Positions 1 to 11,806 of a stretch of 64,000 bases of DNA are shown piece after piece. The position numbers were made by a program, and so were the translations under genes. The stretch comes from Patagioenas fasciata. Its lineage: Eukaryota; Chordata; Aves; Columbiformes; Columbidae. The stretch covers positions 70,580,552-70,644,551 of the forward strand of contig NC_092524.1 in the NCBI RefSeq assembly GCF_037038585.1, written 5' to 3'. Under the pieces are notes generated by a model. It had not been told where the DNA came from and ran no database searches. It was given only the letters and a program-made list of their open reading frames with translations. Position 1 is the stretch's first letter; every line of letters begins with the position of its first letter.

Positions 1-319
1 GCCCCAGCCTCCTCGAGCACCATCTCCCGGGCTTCCCAGCGGCCCTGCAGGCAGCGCCAGCTTCTGTCACTCTCCATCTTTTCTAAACGAAATATAGAAA
101 CACAGACATGACACCCTGCATCTCCTCGGAGGTGGTCCCTGTGCTGGGACCGTGGGGTGCAGCGGTCCTGGAGCCGGGGGTCCTGCAGCCAGAGGGTGCA
201 GGGGCAGAGCTGGACAGGTATTTATTGCGTTTTGTGTGTCAGCATGGCTTTTTGGTTTGTGAGACATCAGTAAAACACTTCCTTTGATTCCTGGTGCTTG
301 TGTCTTATTAAAATAGGCC

Positions 320-640
320 CAAAGGGGTGCGGGAAGCTGCCCCGGGATGGTGGCGGGTTGTGCCTGTGACCCTCTGCGGGCATCAGGACCGACGTGACGC
401 TCGGGTTTGGGAATTAAACCAAGGGGCGGGTCAAGGTTCCCTTCGACCGCCCGGAGCCCCCCAGGCCCCAGAGCCGCCCAGCAGTGCGGTGCCCGGCAGA
501 TGGTAGCAAAGCTCCGCCGGAGCGCCCGCCCGGCCGGGAGAGCAGCGCCGGGCGCGCACCGAACCGCTCCGAACCGCGCTGAGCGGCTCCGAACCGCGCC
601 CAGCCTCCCCAAAGGGAACTGAGCCTCCCTAAAACGCGCT
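320..640. promoter_or_regulatory. CpG-rich segment, possible CpG island
   Basis: GC-rich stretch with CpG dinucleotides clustered most densely at about 480-620, unlike the CpG-poor DNA after 800. Such islands often mark promoters in birds, but I see no recognisable first exon or TATA box beside it, so a promoter role is inference. The CpG-rich end merges directly into the 20-bp tandem repeat that follows. Confidence 0.4.
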
Positions 641-798
641 GAGCCTGCCCAAAAGGAACTGACCCTACACAAAAGCCACAGAGCCTCCCCGAAACGCACT
701 GACTCCCCCCAAAAGGCACTGAGTCTTCCCGAAAGGCCTTGAGTCTTCCCAAAATGCATTGAGCTTTCCCAAAATGCACTGAACCTCTCCCACACGTG
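579..798. repeat. 20-bp minisatellite, about 11 copies
   Basis: Units of 20 bp of the form CTGAGCCTcCCcAAAAngcA repeat head to tail. The units nearest the CpG-rich segment carry CCGAACCGCG-type 3' halves; those furthest away carry CCCAAAATGCA-type halves, so the array grades from GC-rich to AT-richer along its length. The long minus-strand frames across it are by-products of the repeat. Confidence 0.8.
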
Positions 799-2103
799 CT
801 TCTTGCACATCCTCCTGGACAGGGAAAAGGTGCCTTTGCTCAATGTCCCCAGTGTCACCACAAGCCCGAGCAGGAAAGAAGCCCGTGACAAGGACCTCGG
901 ATTGGTGGCACCTGCGGCTGATGGGCAGCATGGGGTCACCTGGGGGGATCACTCAGGTGGTTTAAATGGCAGGTTTAAACCTGGCACAGAGCAGGTTTGT
1001 GGCTTAGTGCTGGTGAGAATTTTCCACAGCAAGCAGCTCTGGAGATGAAAAGGCGTTTGCAGCTGCACGTGATGCTCCCTGGCTTTTTGATGGCATAAGG
1101 TAAGAAGGTATTTGTGGATTGATACCAGAGCGCCTGCAGGGAGCTGCACAGAGCAGGGCTGGCTGCTGTGGGGGTTAGGGTTGGCAACAGCAGGCACGGA
1201 CAGAAGTGACCAGCAAAGGCAGATTGCGGTGGTTTTATTGGTAATGCTGCCGTGTGAAGCATTGCTGCCCGGCCCAGGGTCACGCAGGTGTTTGAGCAGA
1301 AACCTGCTGATCCGGGCAAAAACAAGAGCCGAGAGCTCAGATATGTCTGTGAAACCCCTTTGGATGGGGATGGGACATGGGCTGGGGGTCCCATCAGCCG
1401 TGTTCGTCCTTCATCCTCAGGAGCATCTGGAACTGGGGCTCAGCACCACGGGGCGCGCGTGTCAGGAGCGGGGCAGGGATGGGCTTTTCTGTACAGTGAA
1501 AAAATAGGGTAATGGGGGAGGATGTCATTGGGCAGGAAGGATGCTGTTAGTGTCAAAGAAGGTTCTAACCAGAGTAGGAAAAATAACCACTTCCATTGGT
1601 AATGATTACAGACACTTGATTTCTCTCCATTTTAACATTTTAATGACTTTTAAAGCAGAATCAGTTTGTTGCTTTTATTTATTTCAGAACATCCAAAACC
1701 TGGAAAGGTTTTTCCCCAGGTCTTGTTTTCTTAGAGGAGAAAAAACCAAGGAAAACACAAACTGAAATGTAAAAATAACATTTCTGGCAAAGCTCTAGTG
1801 ACAAGTGACAGCAGAACGATGTGATTTGGGGGTTGCACCAGCTCCCTCAGCCATGGGTGGTGAGAGACCAGTGTCCCTATCCCATGGGGGGACCCAACTG
1901 TGTGTCCCCAGGATTGGACACCCGCGTTTCTGCAGAGTACAGAGCTGTGGTGCGGGGGCAGGGACCCCTGGGTGCTGCCCATGGGACCCAGTGATGTTTC
2001 CCGCAGTTGCCAGGGGTTTGGTGACAGTTTGTTGTTCCTGTTTGGGACTCATGGTCAGGGTTTTTCACTCCCACCCACAAGTGGCCTCATGTGGCTGGAG
2101 GAG
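799..2103. other. Unique DNA, no gene recognised
   Basis: No exon, RNA gene or mobile element recognised. A single TTAGGG-like hexamer near 1170 is isolated and not a telomeric array. The part from about 1540 to 1800 is AT-rich. Confidence 0.5.
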
Positions 2104-2308
2104 AGCTGGTGTGTCCCCCCTGCCCGGAGCTGGGCGCAGGGGGTGCTGGTGTGTCCCCCCTGCCCGGAGCTGGGCGCAGGGGGTGCTGGTGTGTCCCCCT
2201 GCCCCGAGCTGGGCGCAGGGGGTGCTGGTGTGTCCCCCCTGCCCCGAGCTGGGCGCAGGGGGTGCTGGTGTGTCCCCCTGGCCCCAAGCTGGGCACAGGG
2301 GGTGCTCC
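2104..2308. repeat. 40-bp minisatellite, about 5 copies
   Basis: Unit TGCTGGTGTGTCCCCCCTGC followed by about 20 bp reading CCGGAGCTGGGCGCAGGGGG; successive starts are 39 or 40 bp apart. Copies are very similar, suggesting recent expansion. Because 40 is not a multiple of three, different reading frames carry the same peptide in turn; none is credible as a protein. Confidence 0.9.
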
Positions 2309-3040
2309 AGAGCCCTCCCTGTGCTGCCTGTTCCCATACCCATCCCCAGTGCTGTTTTACCCCTTGGAAATATCTACTTAGAATATGTTCAGTGAAAAAA
2401 CATGCGGTGCAGGAGGAGATAAATATTTCTAATTACCTGAGAAGGAAGTATTGAATGATAGAGGAAAACCATGAGGCACAGCGGTTGCTATTAGTGTGAC
2501 ATTTCAACCCTATTAGTCAGATTAAAAATTAGATGCACGGTGTTGCTGAACAAGTCGGAGACAGAAACTTGGTGCATGAACGTCCCTGGGAGGGTGTAAA
2601 TAACACAACAAACAGGTGGCACGCGTGAGGACGGGTGAGCAGGGCAAGGGACACCCGCAGTCCTGGCCATGGCACTGGAGATGTGTGTCCTCATACCACA
2701 GGGGGAATGGGAGTCTATGTGGCCTTTAATAATTTTGCATAAAGCTGCTAAGCTGGCGTTGCTCGCGGCAGCGTCCTGCCACACACAGAATGTTACGGTC
2801 CCCGTGTCATCCCTGTGTCCTGCTGTCAGATGGACACCTAGAGATGCTCCCAGTGCCCACCTGTATCCCGTGCCATGACCAGCACCCGGGGTGCTGGGTC
2901 CCCACAGGAGGGGCTGTGGTCAGGCTGTGGGTGTGGGTATCTGCATGGCCAACATCTGCAGATACTCAGATTGTTAACCCTGTTTAAGTGGGGTGGAAAC
3001 TATGATCAGCCATGGAAAGTGCTCCAAAAGACTGGTCCAC
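2309..3040. other. Unique DNA, no gene recognised
   Basis: Nothing identifiable as exon, RNA or mobile element. Base composition is mixed, with an AT-rich part at about 2380-2560. Confidence 0.45.
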
Positions 3041-3044
3041 CTAG

Positions 3045-3288
3045 CCCATGGCTGGGGAGCTCCTCCTCCCAGCACGCTGCATCCTTCAGGTTAAACGTGA
3101 GGAAGGAATTGTTGCCCTGAGGGTGGTGAGAGCCTGGCCCAGGTTCCCAGAGAGGTGGTGGCTGAACCATCCCTGGAGACATCCCAGGCCAGGCTGGATG
3201 GGGCTCTGAGCACCCTGAGCTGGTGAAGATGTCCCTGTCATGGCAGGGGGACTGGGAAAGTCCCTTCAACCCAAATCATCTGTGATTC
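3045..3288 (+). mobile_element. CR1 LINE 3' fragment
   Basis: 5'-truncated CR1 3' end. It carries the characteristic 3' UTR sequence (AGAGCCTGGCCCAGGTTCCC, the CATCCCTGGAGACATCCCAG block, then TCCCTTCAACCCAAATCATC) and ends in the TGTGATTCTAT tail, which places the 3' end on the right. Same subfamily as the copies near 5.5, 7.5 and 19.2 kb. Confidence 0.9.
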
Positions 3289-5455
3289 TATAATTGCCAG
3301 GGAGCATCTGCCCCCGCTGCCCTCCCCGGGGATCCGGGCACAGCCGAGCGCTCATCCTGGGCACAAACCAGCCTGCCACGTGCTGTTTGTGAGGCGGCAG
3401 GACAGAAATAAGATTGACTTGCTCTGGAATGAGCATTTGATCACAAACAAATTGGCTCCTTCGTTGCCTCTTTTGCAGGAGCCAGGTTTACAAGATCATG
3501 TATATTAATAAACTCGGATCTCTCTAACATGTGATTACACAACCCGCGTTTGTGATTCATTTTGTGCGGTATAATTTGACAGTCTCTGAGCAGGAGTGTC
3601 GTTAAGAATTGTGTATTTCAGGGACGAGGTTTGGGTGGAAGGCTTCCCCAGCCCTTTGGCAGCGGGCTGTGACCTTTTCCATCAGATGCGTGGCAGACTC
3701 AATGCTCAGAATACCCTTTTATCTGCCCCAGGAAGGCTCAAGGTTTGATTTGTGTGTCCCTCAGCCGGCAGGGCTGCAGCTGCCTCTGCTTTTGAGTGTC
3801 CCAGGGCTTTCCCCCAGCTTCCACCTGGGCGAGAACCCAGCAAAAAATCCTGAGAAGGGCAGAAAATGGGTGTTTTTGCTGCTGGAGCCATTGGGATGAG
3901 CGCTGGGTGTCCCTGTGGCCGCAGAGCTGCTGGAGGAGGACGCGGCCGCTGGGGGTCCCAGTGGGTGACACGGCCCAAGGACGCGTGTTGGGTTTAACCA
4001 TGCAGGTTGGTGCCCATGGGTGTCCCTGTCACCGCTCTGCTCCCCGTGTCCCCTGTAACGAGGGGGAGCAGCCATGGGAAGGTGCTTTTGTGACTTGGGT
4101 GAATCACCAGTGACATTTGTTTCCTGGACTGAGGAAAACCGGCTGCCTGCCCATCAAACCAAGCAGGGATATTGTTCATTTTTTTCTAACTTCCTGCACG
4201 TTTCCTGTGGAAGAAGCAGAAATGGTGACACTGATTGCTTGTTACGTCATTAATATTTAACAGCTTGCCATAATAAAATATTTAAGCTCAAATATATTGA
4301 TTTTTAGCACTTTAATACAGTTGCAGCATGAACAGGATTAGCAAGGTCTCATATGCGGTACTTTAATTAAATCCATAAACCACACTTTTTTTAATAGACT
4401 TGCACAGGGAAGTTAATTGTAAAGAAATGCCTGAAAACAGGCGGGATGTTGGTGAGAGCAGGAGGTTTGTGTTTGACTCCAGCGTCTCCAGGCGTGCTGG
4501 GGGGACCTTGGTTGACATTTTGGCCCCTCCAAGTGTCTGCCTAAGTGTTACCCTCAAGAAAGAAATAAGAAGTGTTTTAGCTAGGAATAGTGGGAGTTTA
4601 GGCAGAGGTTCTGTGCTCTGCTGGCTCGGGGGTTCGGAAGTCCCTGCTGATCCCTGGCCAGCCCTCAAACACGAGAGCTGCTGGGTTTTTCCTCCTTTAT
4701 TCCTCTTCTGAAGTCTTCCTGTGGTGTTTGCTTGCATCGCCAGCCTCTGTCTCTCCAGGGGCTCCCTGGATCATCACTTTGATTGGCACAAGATTTGAAG
4801 TTGATTACAGGTTGTTGAGGGGCTTTACATCACTTTGTGGGAAGCGCTTGGTTCCTGCAGGCTGGGAAGCTGGAAACAGCAGCAGGTGGGTCCCCGGGGG
4901 CTGAGCCGGGACATGGGTGACACGTTGGGTGTTTGCCACGGGAAATCATTCAATAGCGTTGCTGGAAGAACCTGGTTAAGAGAGAAACCGTCGTGGTCTT
5001 TGGCAAGACTTTACACTTTGTGGTGACACTTGACTCTTTTGGTTCAAGCTTGCTGAAAGCAGAACTACATGGGTAAAACGAAAACCCAGCAGCTCGTCCC
5101 TGCTTGTCCTGTGCCCCTGTCAGGCAACGGCTGTTTGTAGGGAGCTGGGACTGGGATTTCATAGTCAAAGCTGGCAATCTGGGGAAGTGTTTGGTGCTTT
5201 TCTTTTCCCCCCAAATATTAGTAAGAGATCAAAATATTATTTGTACATGGTAATATTATATAATCAATGCACATGTCTATATACACTCCTAGTTATGCTG
5301 TGACGTCGCAGGAGATGTAGCCGTTCCCTTTTCCCGTCTCGCTCCCATCACGCTGTGACCGTGTTTCACGTGGCTGGTGTTGCGGTGGTCACGGGTATTG
5401 CTTGCGCACGTGGGCTCTGCGTGATGGCGTCACTTGCACGGTACCTGCCAACATG
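3289..5455. other. Unique DNA with AT-rich islands
   Basis: No gene recognised. Two AT-rich blocks, about 3400-3600 and 4225-4390, are non-repetitive and rich in TAAT/ATTA and TTAA motifs, the look of ancient conserved non-coding elements; conservation cannot be tested here. Confidence 0.4.
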
Positions 5456-5457
5456 GG

Positions 5458-5652
5458 ATCACGGGATTATAAAATCATGGAATAGTTTGGGTTGAAGGAC
5501 CTTCCCAGCTCCCCAGTGCCCCCCTGCCATGACAGGGACATCTTCACCAGCTCAGGTTGCTCAGAGCCCCGTCCAGCCTGGCCTGGGATGTCTCCAGGGA
5601 TGGTTCATCCACCACCTCTCTGGGCACCTGGGACGGTGGTTCACCACCATTA
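5458..5652 (-). mobile_element. CR1 LINE 3' fragment
   Basis: Reverse-complement CR1 3' UTR: the tail (GGGATTATAAAATCATGGAA on the plus strand) is on the left, followed by GTTTGGGTTGAAGGACCTTC and the CAGGGACATCTTCACCAGCT block shared with the copy at 7.4 kb. Strongly 5'-truncated, ending around the CTCTGGGCACCTGGGACGGT position. Confidence 0.9.
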
Positions 5653-7436
5653 TTGTAAAAAACAAAAGACAACCAGCCAAACAAAAAACCCACAGTGTTT
5701 TCCCTATTTATACATTTCATACATCAAAGGCTTTGGCTCCATACTTCCTTCAGTCCTGTTTGTTTAAAGCATCGTGATTTAGGGCACCGATTCCGTTGTG
5801 TATGTTGGTGTCCTGCCAACAGCCCTGTGAGCGGAGGCTCCTCAGGGGCTGCCAGCAGGGAGATGGAGCATATTTCAGGTGCAATGGGCAGAGCCCATTA
5901 CGGGCTCATGTGCAGTCTGCAGCGAGGCCTCTGCAGCTGCTCCCGCTCGTGGGTCCGTGGTGTGGGGTTTGCCAGGTGCTGAGCTGGTCACTGCTCTCCC
6001 TCTCTCTTCCCCCAAGGATGCATCTGACAGCCCCTGGATTAAATGACCCAATGCTGTCCCACTGGTCCTGCCACCCCGGGGGAGATGCCCAGGTTTTTCC
6101 CTGGAAGTCCCAGTGGTCCATGATGCTGCAGCAGGAGCATCGCCTGCTCGGCATCCTCCCCAGGAGCACTCAGAGAGGGGGCACCAACACCTATTTAAAT
6201 GTCTCATTTTATGCCCAAATGTGGGTCAGCCCTGATACGGAGGTGGCTGAAGGGCGGGTGGGACTGGGGCAGTGGCTACAGGTGCCCGTGGGTGCGCTTG
6301 GTGTTTGAGATCTGGAGCCGTGTTGGCTCCGCTGAGTTGGCTGGGAGCTGTAGGCTGGGACCGCTGGGGCTGAGCTCCTGCTCGACTTTCCCTCCTCCCC
6401 CTGCAGCCTCCGGCAAACCAGGCTCGGTGGGAATATTTGTTATTGCTGCTCTTGGAGGGTTTTTTTTTTGCTTTTGCACTTATGCAACTTAAAAATGCTG
6501 AAACTAATTTAGCCTCCCACATTTATTTTCACAAAGTTCCTGAGTGCCCAGGTTGCTTTGCTGATTACCTTCAGATCAGGGAGATATTTTCTCATGTAAT
6601 TAAAGGAAACAAGGAGAAAGCAGCCTGAGGCAGCCCAGGCGCGCAGTGTGAGCAGGGCTGGGGCAGACTGGGCTCAGCCCCTTTCCCTGGGGCTGCAGGG
6701 CTGGACCAGTGGCCGCTGGTGCCTGGGGCCCCGCTCCAGGTGGGGTGTGCGGTGATCCCATCTGCAGGATGCTCTCGGGGAGGATGGGGATCTTGCTCAG
6801 ATACCTGACCAAAGGAGTTTCCCTTCTTGAGCGTGACCTAAAGACTGGCTTGTACCCATGGCTTAAGCTCCAAAAACCCTTCCTGGATGCTGGGTTTTGG
6901 TTTAGCATTTTCTGTCCCAGCTGTGGGACACTACAAGCCAGCCCTTGGAATCCCACTGATATCTTCCCATATTGTATCTTAACATCATTAGAAAAAAGAT
7001 CTTCTAGCATAACTAAGTGGAACGGCACCTACATGGATGCAGAGTCCCCTGGCTTTTTGTGACGTGGTGCATATTTGTTCTATTTCCCTGCTTTGCAGTG
7101 CTCAGCTTCATGTGACAGCGGCTGGGGCTGGGGGAAGGAAATAGAAAAAGGGAGCAAAACTTTATTGTCATTGTTCATCGTGCTGCTCTGACTTATTTTG
7201 AGTCTAAGAAGTGTGTTCTGTTGGCGATGCAGTGACAGGGTGTTTGCCAGCAGCGTGTTCATGGCCTGTTTGAGGCTGCGCAGAAAATGAAGCAGTTTGT
7301 GTCCCCATGGTGTGACAGTCGGATGGTGCTGGGAGGGCAGGAGGTTCGGACCCTTTGGAGAGGGGACATCCCGGGGTGCAGCAGCAGCATCTCCCCTGCA
7401 AGGCACAAGGCGGAGAGCGGTGACTGTGCCAAAAGA
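5653..7436. other. Unique DNA, no gene recognised
   Basis: No exon, RNA gene or repeat array recognised. Short open frames occur on both strands but none resembles a known protein or has convincing splice sites. Confidence 0.45.
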
Positions 7437-7945
7437 GAGCCATGGGATCACAGGATGGTTTGGGTTGGAGGGACCTCCCCAGCTTCCCAGTCCCCCCTGC
7501 CATGACAGGGACATCTTCACCAGCTCAGGTTGCTCAGAGCCCCGTCCAGCCTGGCCTGGGATGTCTCAGGGATGGTTCATCCACCACCTCTCTGGCCAAC
7601 CTGGGCCAGGCTCCCACCACCCTCAGGGCCAACAGTTTCTTCCTCATGTCCGGCCTGAATCTCCCTCCTTTAGTTTAAAACCATCACCCCTTGTCCTATG
7701 GCAACAAACCCTGCTCAAAAGTCTGTCCCCATCTTGTAGGTCCCCCATTCTTGTAGGTCCCTTTTAGGTACTGGAAAGCTGCTCTAAGGTGTCCCCAGAG
7801 CTTCTCTTCCCCAGCCGAACACCCCACCTCTCTCAGCCTGTTCCCCAGCAGAGCTGGTCCAGCTTGGGATCGTCCCTGTGGCTCCTCTGGGCCGGTTCCA
7901 GCAGGTCCACGTCCCGCTGATGGTTGGGCTGGATGCAGCCCTGCG
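7437..7945 (-). mobile_element. CR1 LINE 3' fragment, longer copy
   Basis: Reverse-complement CR1 with its tail on the left (GGGATCACAGGATGGTTTGG) and the same 3' UTR as the 5.5 kb copy, extending further 5' through the TTTAAAACCATCACCCCTTG block into the region equivalent to the end of the CR1 ORF2 (CTCTCTCAGCCTGTTCCCCA). The 5' boundary near 7945 is approximate. Confidence 0.88.
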
Positions 7946-10193
7946 CTGAGCTCTCAGCAGAACGCAGTGGTCCCCAGCTGGCAGTCTGCATGTAGACAAA
8001 TGTGCAAATGGCCAGATTTGGGCACGTACAAAACTGACTGTTCACCAAAAAAAAGGAAAAAGAACAACTGTACAAAATCACATTTTTTTAGACTCACTGT
8101 GGCCAAGAGCATCTTCTGGTTTAATGTGATCATTTATAATCTGAAGGCAGAAGTCTCATGCAATTTGATTTACATGAAACAAGTAAGAAATGAATTTTAT
8201 GAAGCTGGAGAACTATGAAATGTCAAAGGCAGATGAATTGCCTGGAAGGAAAGGTGGTCGAGGACTCATGGCCGGTACCTGTGCATCCCCACGGCTGGTC
8301 CAGAGAGCCGTCCTAGGCGGGATTGATTAGCGGTGCTGAGCAGTGCGAGTGTACAGGTGGTGCTGTAGGCAGGTAATATTTCCTTTATTATTATCTGCTG
8401 AGCCCAGGTAAGTGAAGCTGAGACATATGAACCCGGTGGCAGTTTCACATCTGATATCGGTGAAATTAGTCAAAGATAAGTGAGTGTTTCACATGGAGTG
8501 CGGTTTCTAGACTTGCTTACGGCCAGGGAAAGCAGACTCCGACCCATTCACCACAAGCAAGCTTTTAAGTGCAGAGAAGAGCTCAAGAAGGGTGCAACAA
8601 CATTTGCCTTGTATATCCTAAGCTTTTATTTCTGCAGGTCTTTTCGGTATCAAATTTGGATGAAGTACCGGGCTATCTTTTGCGTATGACTTGAGGCAGG
8701 TTATGTTGGCCATGGCCGGGCTCCACGGAGTGACTGTGGAAATAGGCAACACTAACGTTAGAGAGCAACACAATTAAATGTTCTGACAGTGGTTGCCAAC
8801 ATGTTCAGAAACGCATGAAATGAATGCGGGTTGTTCATTGTTTTGTTATCTATGTCAGGCTGCCAGGGAAGGAAAAAGGAAATACTATTTCCTGAGAATT
8901 AAAATAATTTTTCAATCTGTTAGATAAACATCAGTACTCCTGAAGAGGGGTTTGAGCAGGCACGGGTAATAGTTCAGTTAAAGAAAACTGAGAGCTTAAT
9001 GAAGGGGTGTGCGGCTGTTTGCGGGTGGGAGGATGCTCAGACCCGCTGGTGCTCAGTGCTGCTGGGACAGGGCTCGGGGAGAGGACGTGGTTCATCTCAT
9101 ATGTGAAGACACATCCCAAACTGGCCTGGGCTCCTGTAACCTGAGCAACATACACCTCAACATCTACTTTTTGTTACATTTCCATCCAAGAGTGGAGCGC
9201 TCATACCCCCGATGTCCGTATGGGCTCCTGCGTGGGAAAACACAGGGGACACCAAAACCATTTGGCCTTCGGCTGCTGTTTTGCACTAAACATGTGCTGC
9301 CAGTCTGTATTATTTCTTTCCCTGTGAATAGCCAGCTAAACCTCAATTGCATTGAAACTGGAAGTGAATTTTGAATGCGGCACAACATTTTATATGCAGT
9401 GCTGCACCGTCTGTAATTTGCGTGGCCTGAAGCGGAGAAATATCTTGTCTGCTGCACTGAAAATAAGGCGAAGATAATGCCAGGGTTTTTTCTCCGTTCT
9501 GCGTGATGGATGCTAAGCTCACTGGCAACCCGTGGCGTAGCTGTGCTCAGCAGCACCCAGAGCTCCGAACAGCCCCGAGCGCTGTGCCCCTGCGCAGCAT
9601 GGGAAGGATGCGGCCACGTATAGCTGGGAATGGCATGAAATCCCTGGGGCTGATGGGACGTTGCCTGTACCAGCCTTGGGCAGCATCCTGAGAGGAGACA
9701 GGCCATGTATCCTGGGAGGGAAGTGCTGCGAGACTCTTCATGTTGATCAGCAACGCGGAGGAGGGAGCGAGTGCCCGGGGAGGGAAGCCAGAGATCCAGC
9801 TCTCACTGCCATGCATGTGCTGCCTGCCTCATTTTTCTTCATTAGACAGCACCCGACAGTACATGCTTTTTCCACATGCAAGTTTCAGTAGTTAATGAAG
9901 GCTGGTTTGCTAGGATATGAATAAATCACAGCAGCACTTCCCCGGGGTCCATCAGCACTCCAAACCAGCACACGACACAAAGCCCCTGCTTCGCTTCACG
10001 CGGAGCAAACGTGGTTTATACCGACCTGTCGTGGGCCGTTCCTGCAGCTCTCCTCGGAAGCATCGGCTGCTCTGAGCGCAGCCCGTGTCTGGAGAGCCTG
10101 GTGCAGGAGGCGGCACGGGCAAGCACCGCGCTGCTCCTGGTGGCACCGCAGCGAGTGGCTTCTCCCCGGAGCCTCCTGCAGGTTATGCCACTG
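7946..10193. other. Unique DNA, no gene recognised
   Basis: Non-repetitive, largely AT-rich to about 9000 and mixed after. No exon or RNA gene recognised. Confidence 0.45.
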
Positions 10194-10794
10194 CCTGTGG
10201 GTGTCCCGCACACCCGTGTGTGAGCATCCTGCACAGCTGACTGTGGATGTCCTGCACACCTATGTGTGAGCATCCTGCACAGCTGCCTATGGATGTCCCA
10301 CACACCCGCGTGTGAGCATCCTGCACAGCTGACTGTGGATGTCCTGCACACCTATGTGTGAGCATCCTGCACAGCTGCCTATGGATGTCCTGTACACCTA
10401 CGTGTGAGCATCCTGCACAGCTGCCTATGGATGTCCTGTACACCCGCGTGTGAGCATCCTGCACAGCTGCCTATGGATGTCCCACACACCTGCGTGTGAG
10501 CATCCTGCACAGCTGCCTATGGATGTCCCGCACACCCGTGTGTGAGCGTCCTGCACAGCTGCCTATGGACGTCCTGCACACCTGTGTGCGAGCATCCTGC
10601 ACAGCTGCCTATGGATGTCCTGCACACCTACGTGTGAGCATCCTGCACAGCTGCCTATGGATGTCCTGCACACCTACGTGCGAGCATCCTGCACAGCTGC
10701 CTATGGATGTCCTGTACACCTATGTGTGAGCATCCTGCACAGCTGCCTATGGATGTCCTGCACACCTATGTGCGAGCATCCTGCACAGCTGCCT
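10194..10794. repeat. 46-bp minisatellite, 13 exact-length copies
   Basis: The landmark CATCCTGCACAGCTG occurs 13 times at exactly 46-bp steps from 10225 to 10777, so there is no indel in the array. Units differ only by scattered substitutions (CCTATGGATGTCC versus ACTGTGGATGTCC; CACACCTATGTG versus CACACCCGCGTG). The period is not a multiple of three, so the array is not expected to be coding and serves as an indel-free non-coding comparison for other arrays here. Confidence 0.95.
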
Positions 10795-11719
10795 CTCACC
10801 TGGGCTGCGCAGCGTGCTCCAATTCCCATTTTAGTGCAATAATCAGGGAGGAGAAGAGCTGCTGGGGCTGCGCCGTGGGAGCCGGGGCCGTGTGGAGCAC
10901 GGGGGGCAGGAAGATGTTGTTTTGGAGAGGCAGGTCGCTGCCGTCCCTGGCACGGGCTGTGCAGAAAGCCCTGCTCTTCCTGCCAGCGCATTCGTTTTGC
11001 GCAGGGGTACTGATATATCTGTCTGATTTCCTGTTGTGCTCCAGGCAGTTGTTAATGGGCATAAGTTTATTTGTTATGACTGTAGTAGTGTGCAGCATTT
11101 TTTAACGACTCCTATAAAAGATTTAAGGGGAATGGAGATGAGAAAGGGAAAGCGTATTGGCCTCAGATGCAAATCTCAGACCTTGCAGATTTTCAATATC
11201 GTTTTCCCTCGGAAAGGAAATAATGATGGAATGTCCTCTGCAGCTTGCTTTGGTTTGCAATGAGTTTGAATCTGCTCCTTTTTTTCTGTTTCTTCATGCA
11301 CGGTTTCACTTTACAGATGCAGTAAAACACCATTTGCCTTTCCTTGTCTCCTGCCCTCTGCTCCGGATGGAGATGATGGGGAGCGACCAGGGTGCAGCAT
11401 CGCACCGAACCCCGTGGGGTTCACCCCCACCACTCACTGCATTTAATTCCTGCTTCCCCCGGCCCGGGGATCTGCGTCCTCTGCCTCCCTCGGGTTCTCC
11501 TCTGGCTATGCAGACTGGTACCGAGCTCTTGCTCTGGTTTGTTTCTTGCCAGCAGCGAGGGAATTCATGTAAATAGGTCAGATATCACATGCAGATCTGG
11601 AGGTCGAGGCTTTTATTCTGTGTCGGGAAGCAACATCTTTGAAGGTTGGGGAAGTTTTTGCCATGGTGAGCTGCTCTGCTCTGGCACTGCTGCTGTGGGG
11701 ATCCCGCTCTGCTGGGACC
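10795..11719. other. Unique DNA, no gene recognised
   Basis: No recognisable exon, RNA gene or mobile element. About 11040-11330 is AT-rich; the remainder is mixed. Confidence 0.45.
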
Positions 11720-11806
11720 CCATCGGGGGATGCTCCGTTCCCCCCCATCGGGGGATGCTCCGTTCCCCCCCATCGGGGGATGCTCCGTTCCCCCATCAGG
11801 GGATGT
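11720..11806. repeat. 25-bp tandem repeat, about 4 copies
   Basis: CATCGGGGGATGCTCCGTTC followed by five or six C; the start points 11721, 11746, 11771 and 11794 give steps of 25, 25 and 23 bp. Last copy is diverged (CATCAGGGGATGTTTCC). Confidence 0.9.

Noticed and set aside
67..939. Minus-strand 290-codon frame near the window start
   Set aside because: Spans a CpG-rich block and the 20-bp array; the repeated Phe-Gly-Arg-Leu pattern is a by-product of the repeat.
1160..1185. Telomeric TTAGGG repeat
   Set aside because: A single hexamer without neighbours.
10194..10794. CRISPR-like regular repeats
   Set aside because: Units are contiguous with no unique spacers, and the genome is vertebrate.
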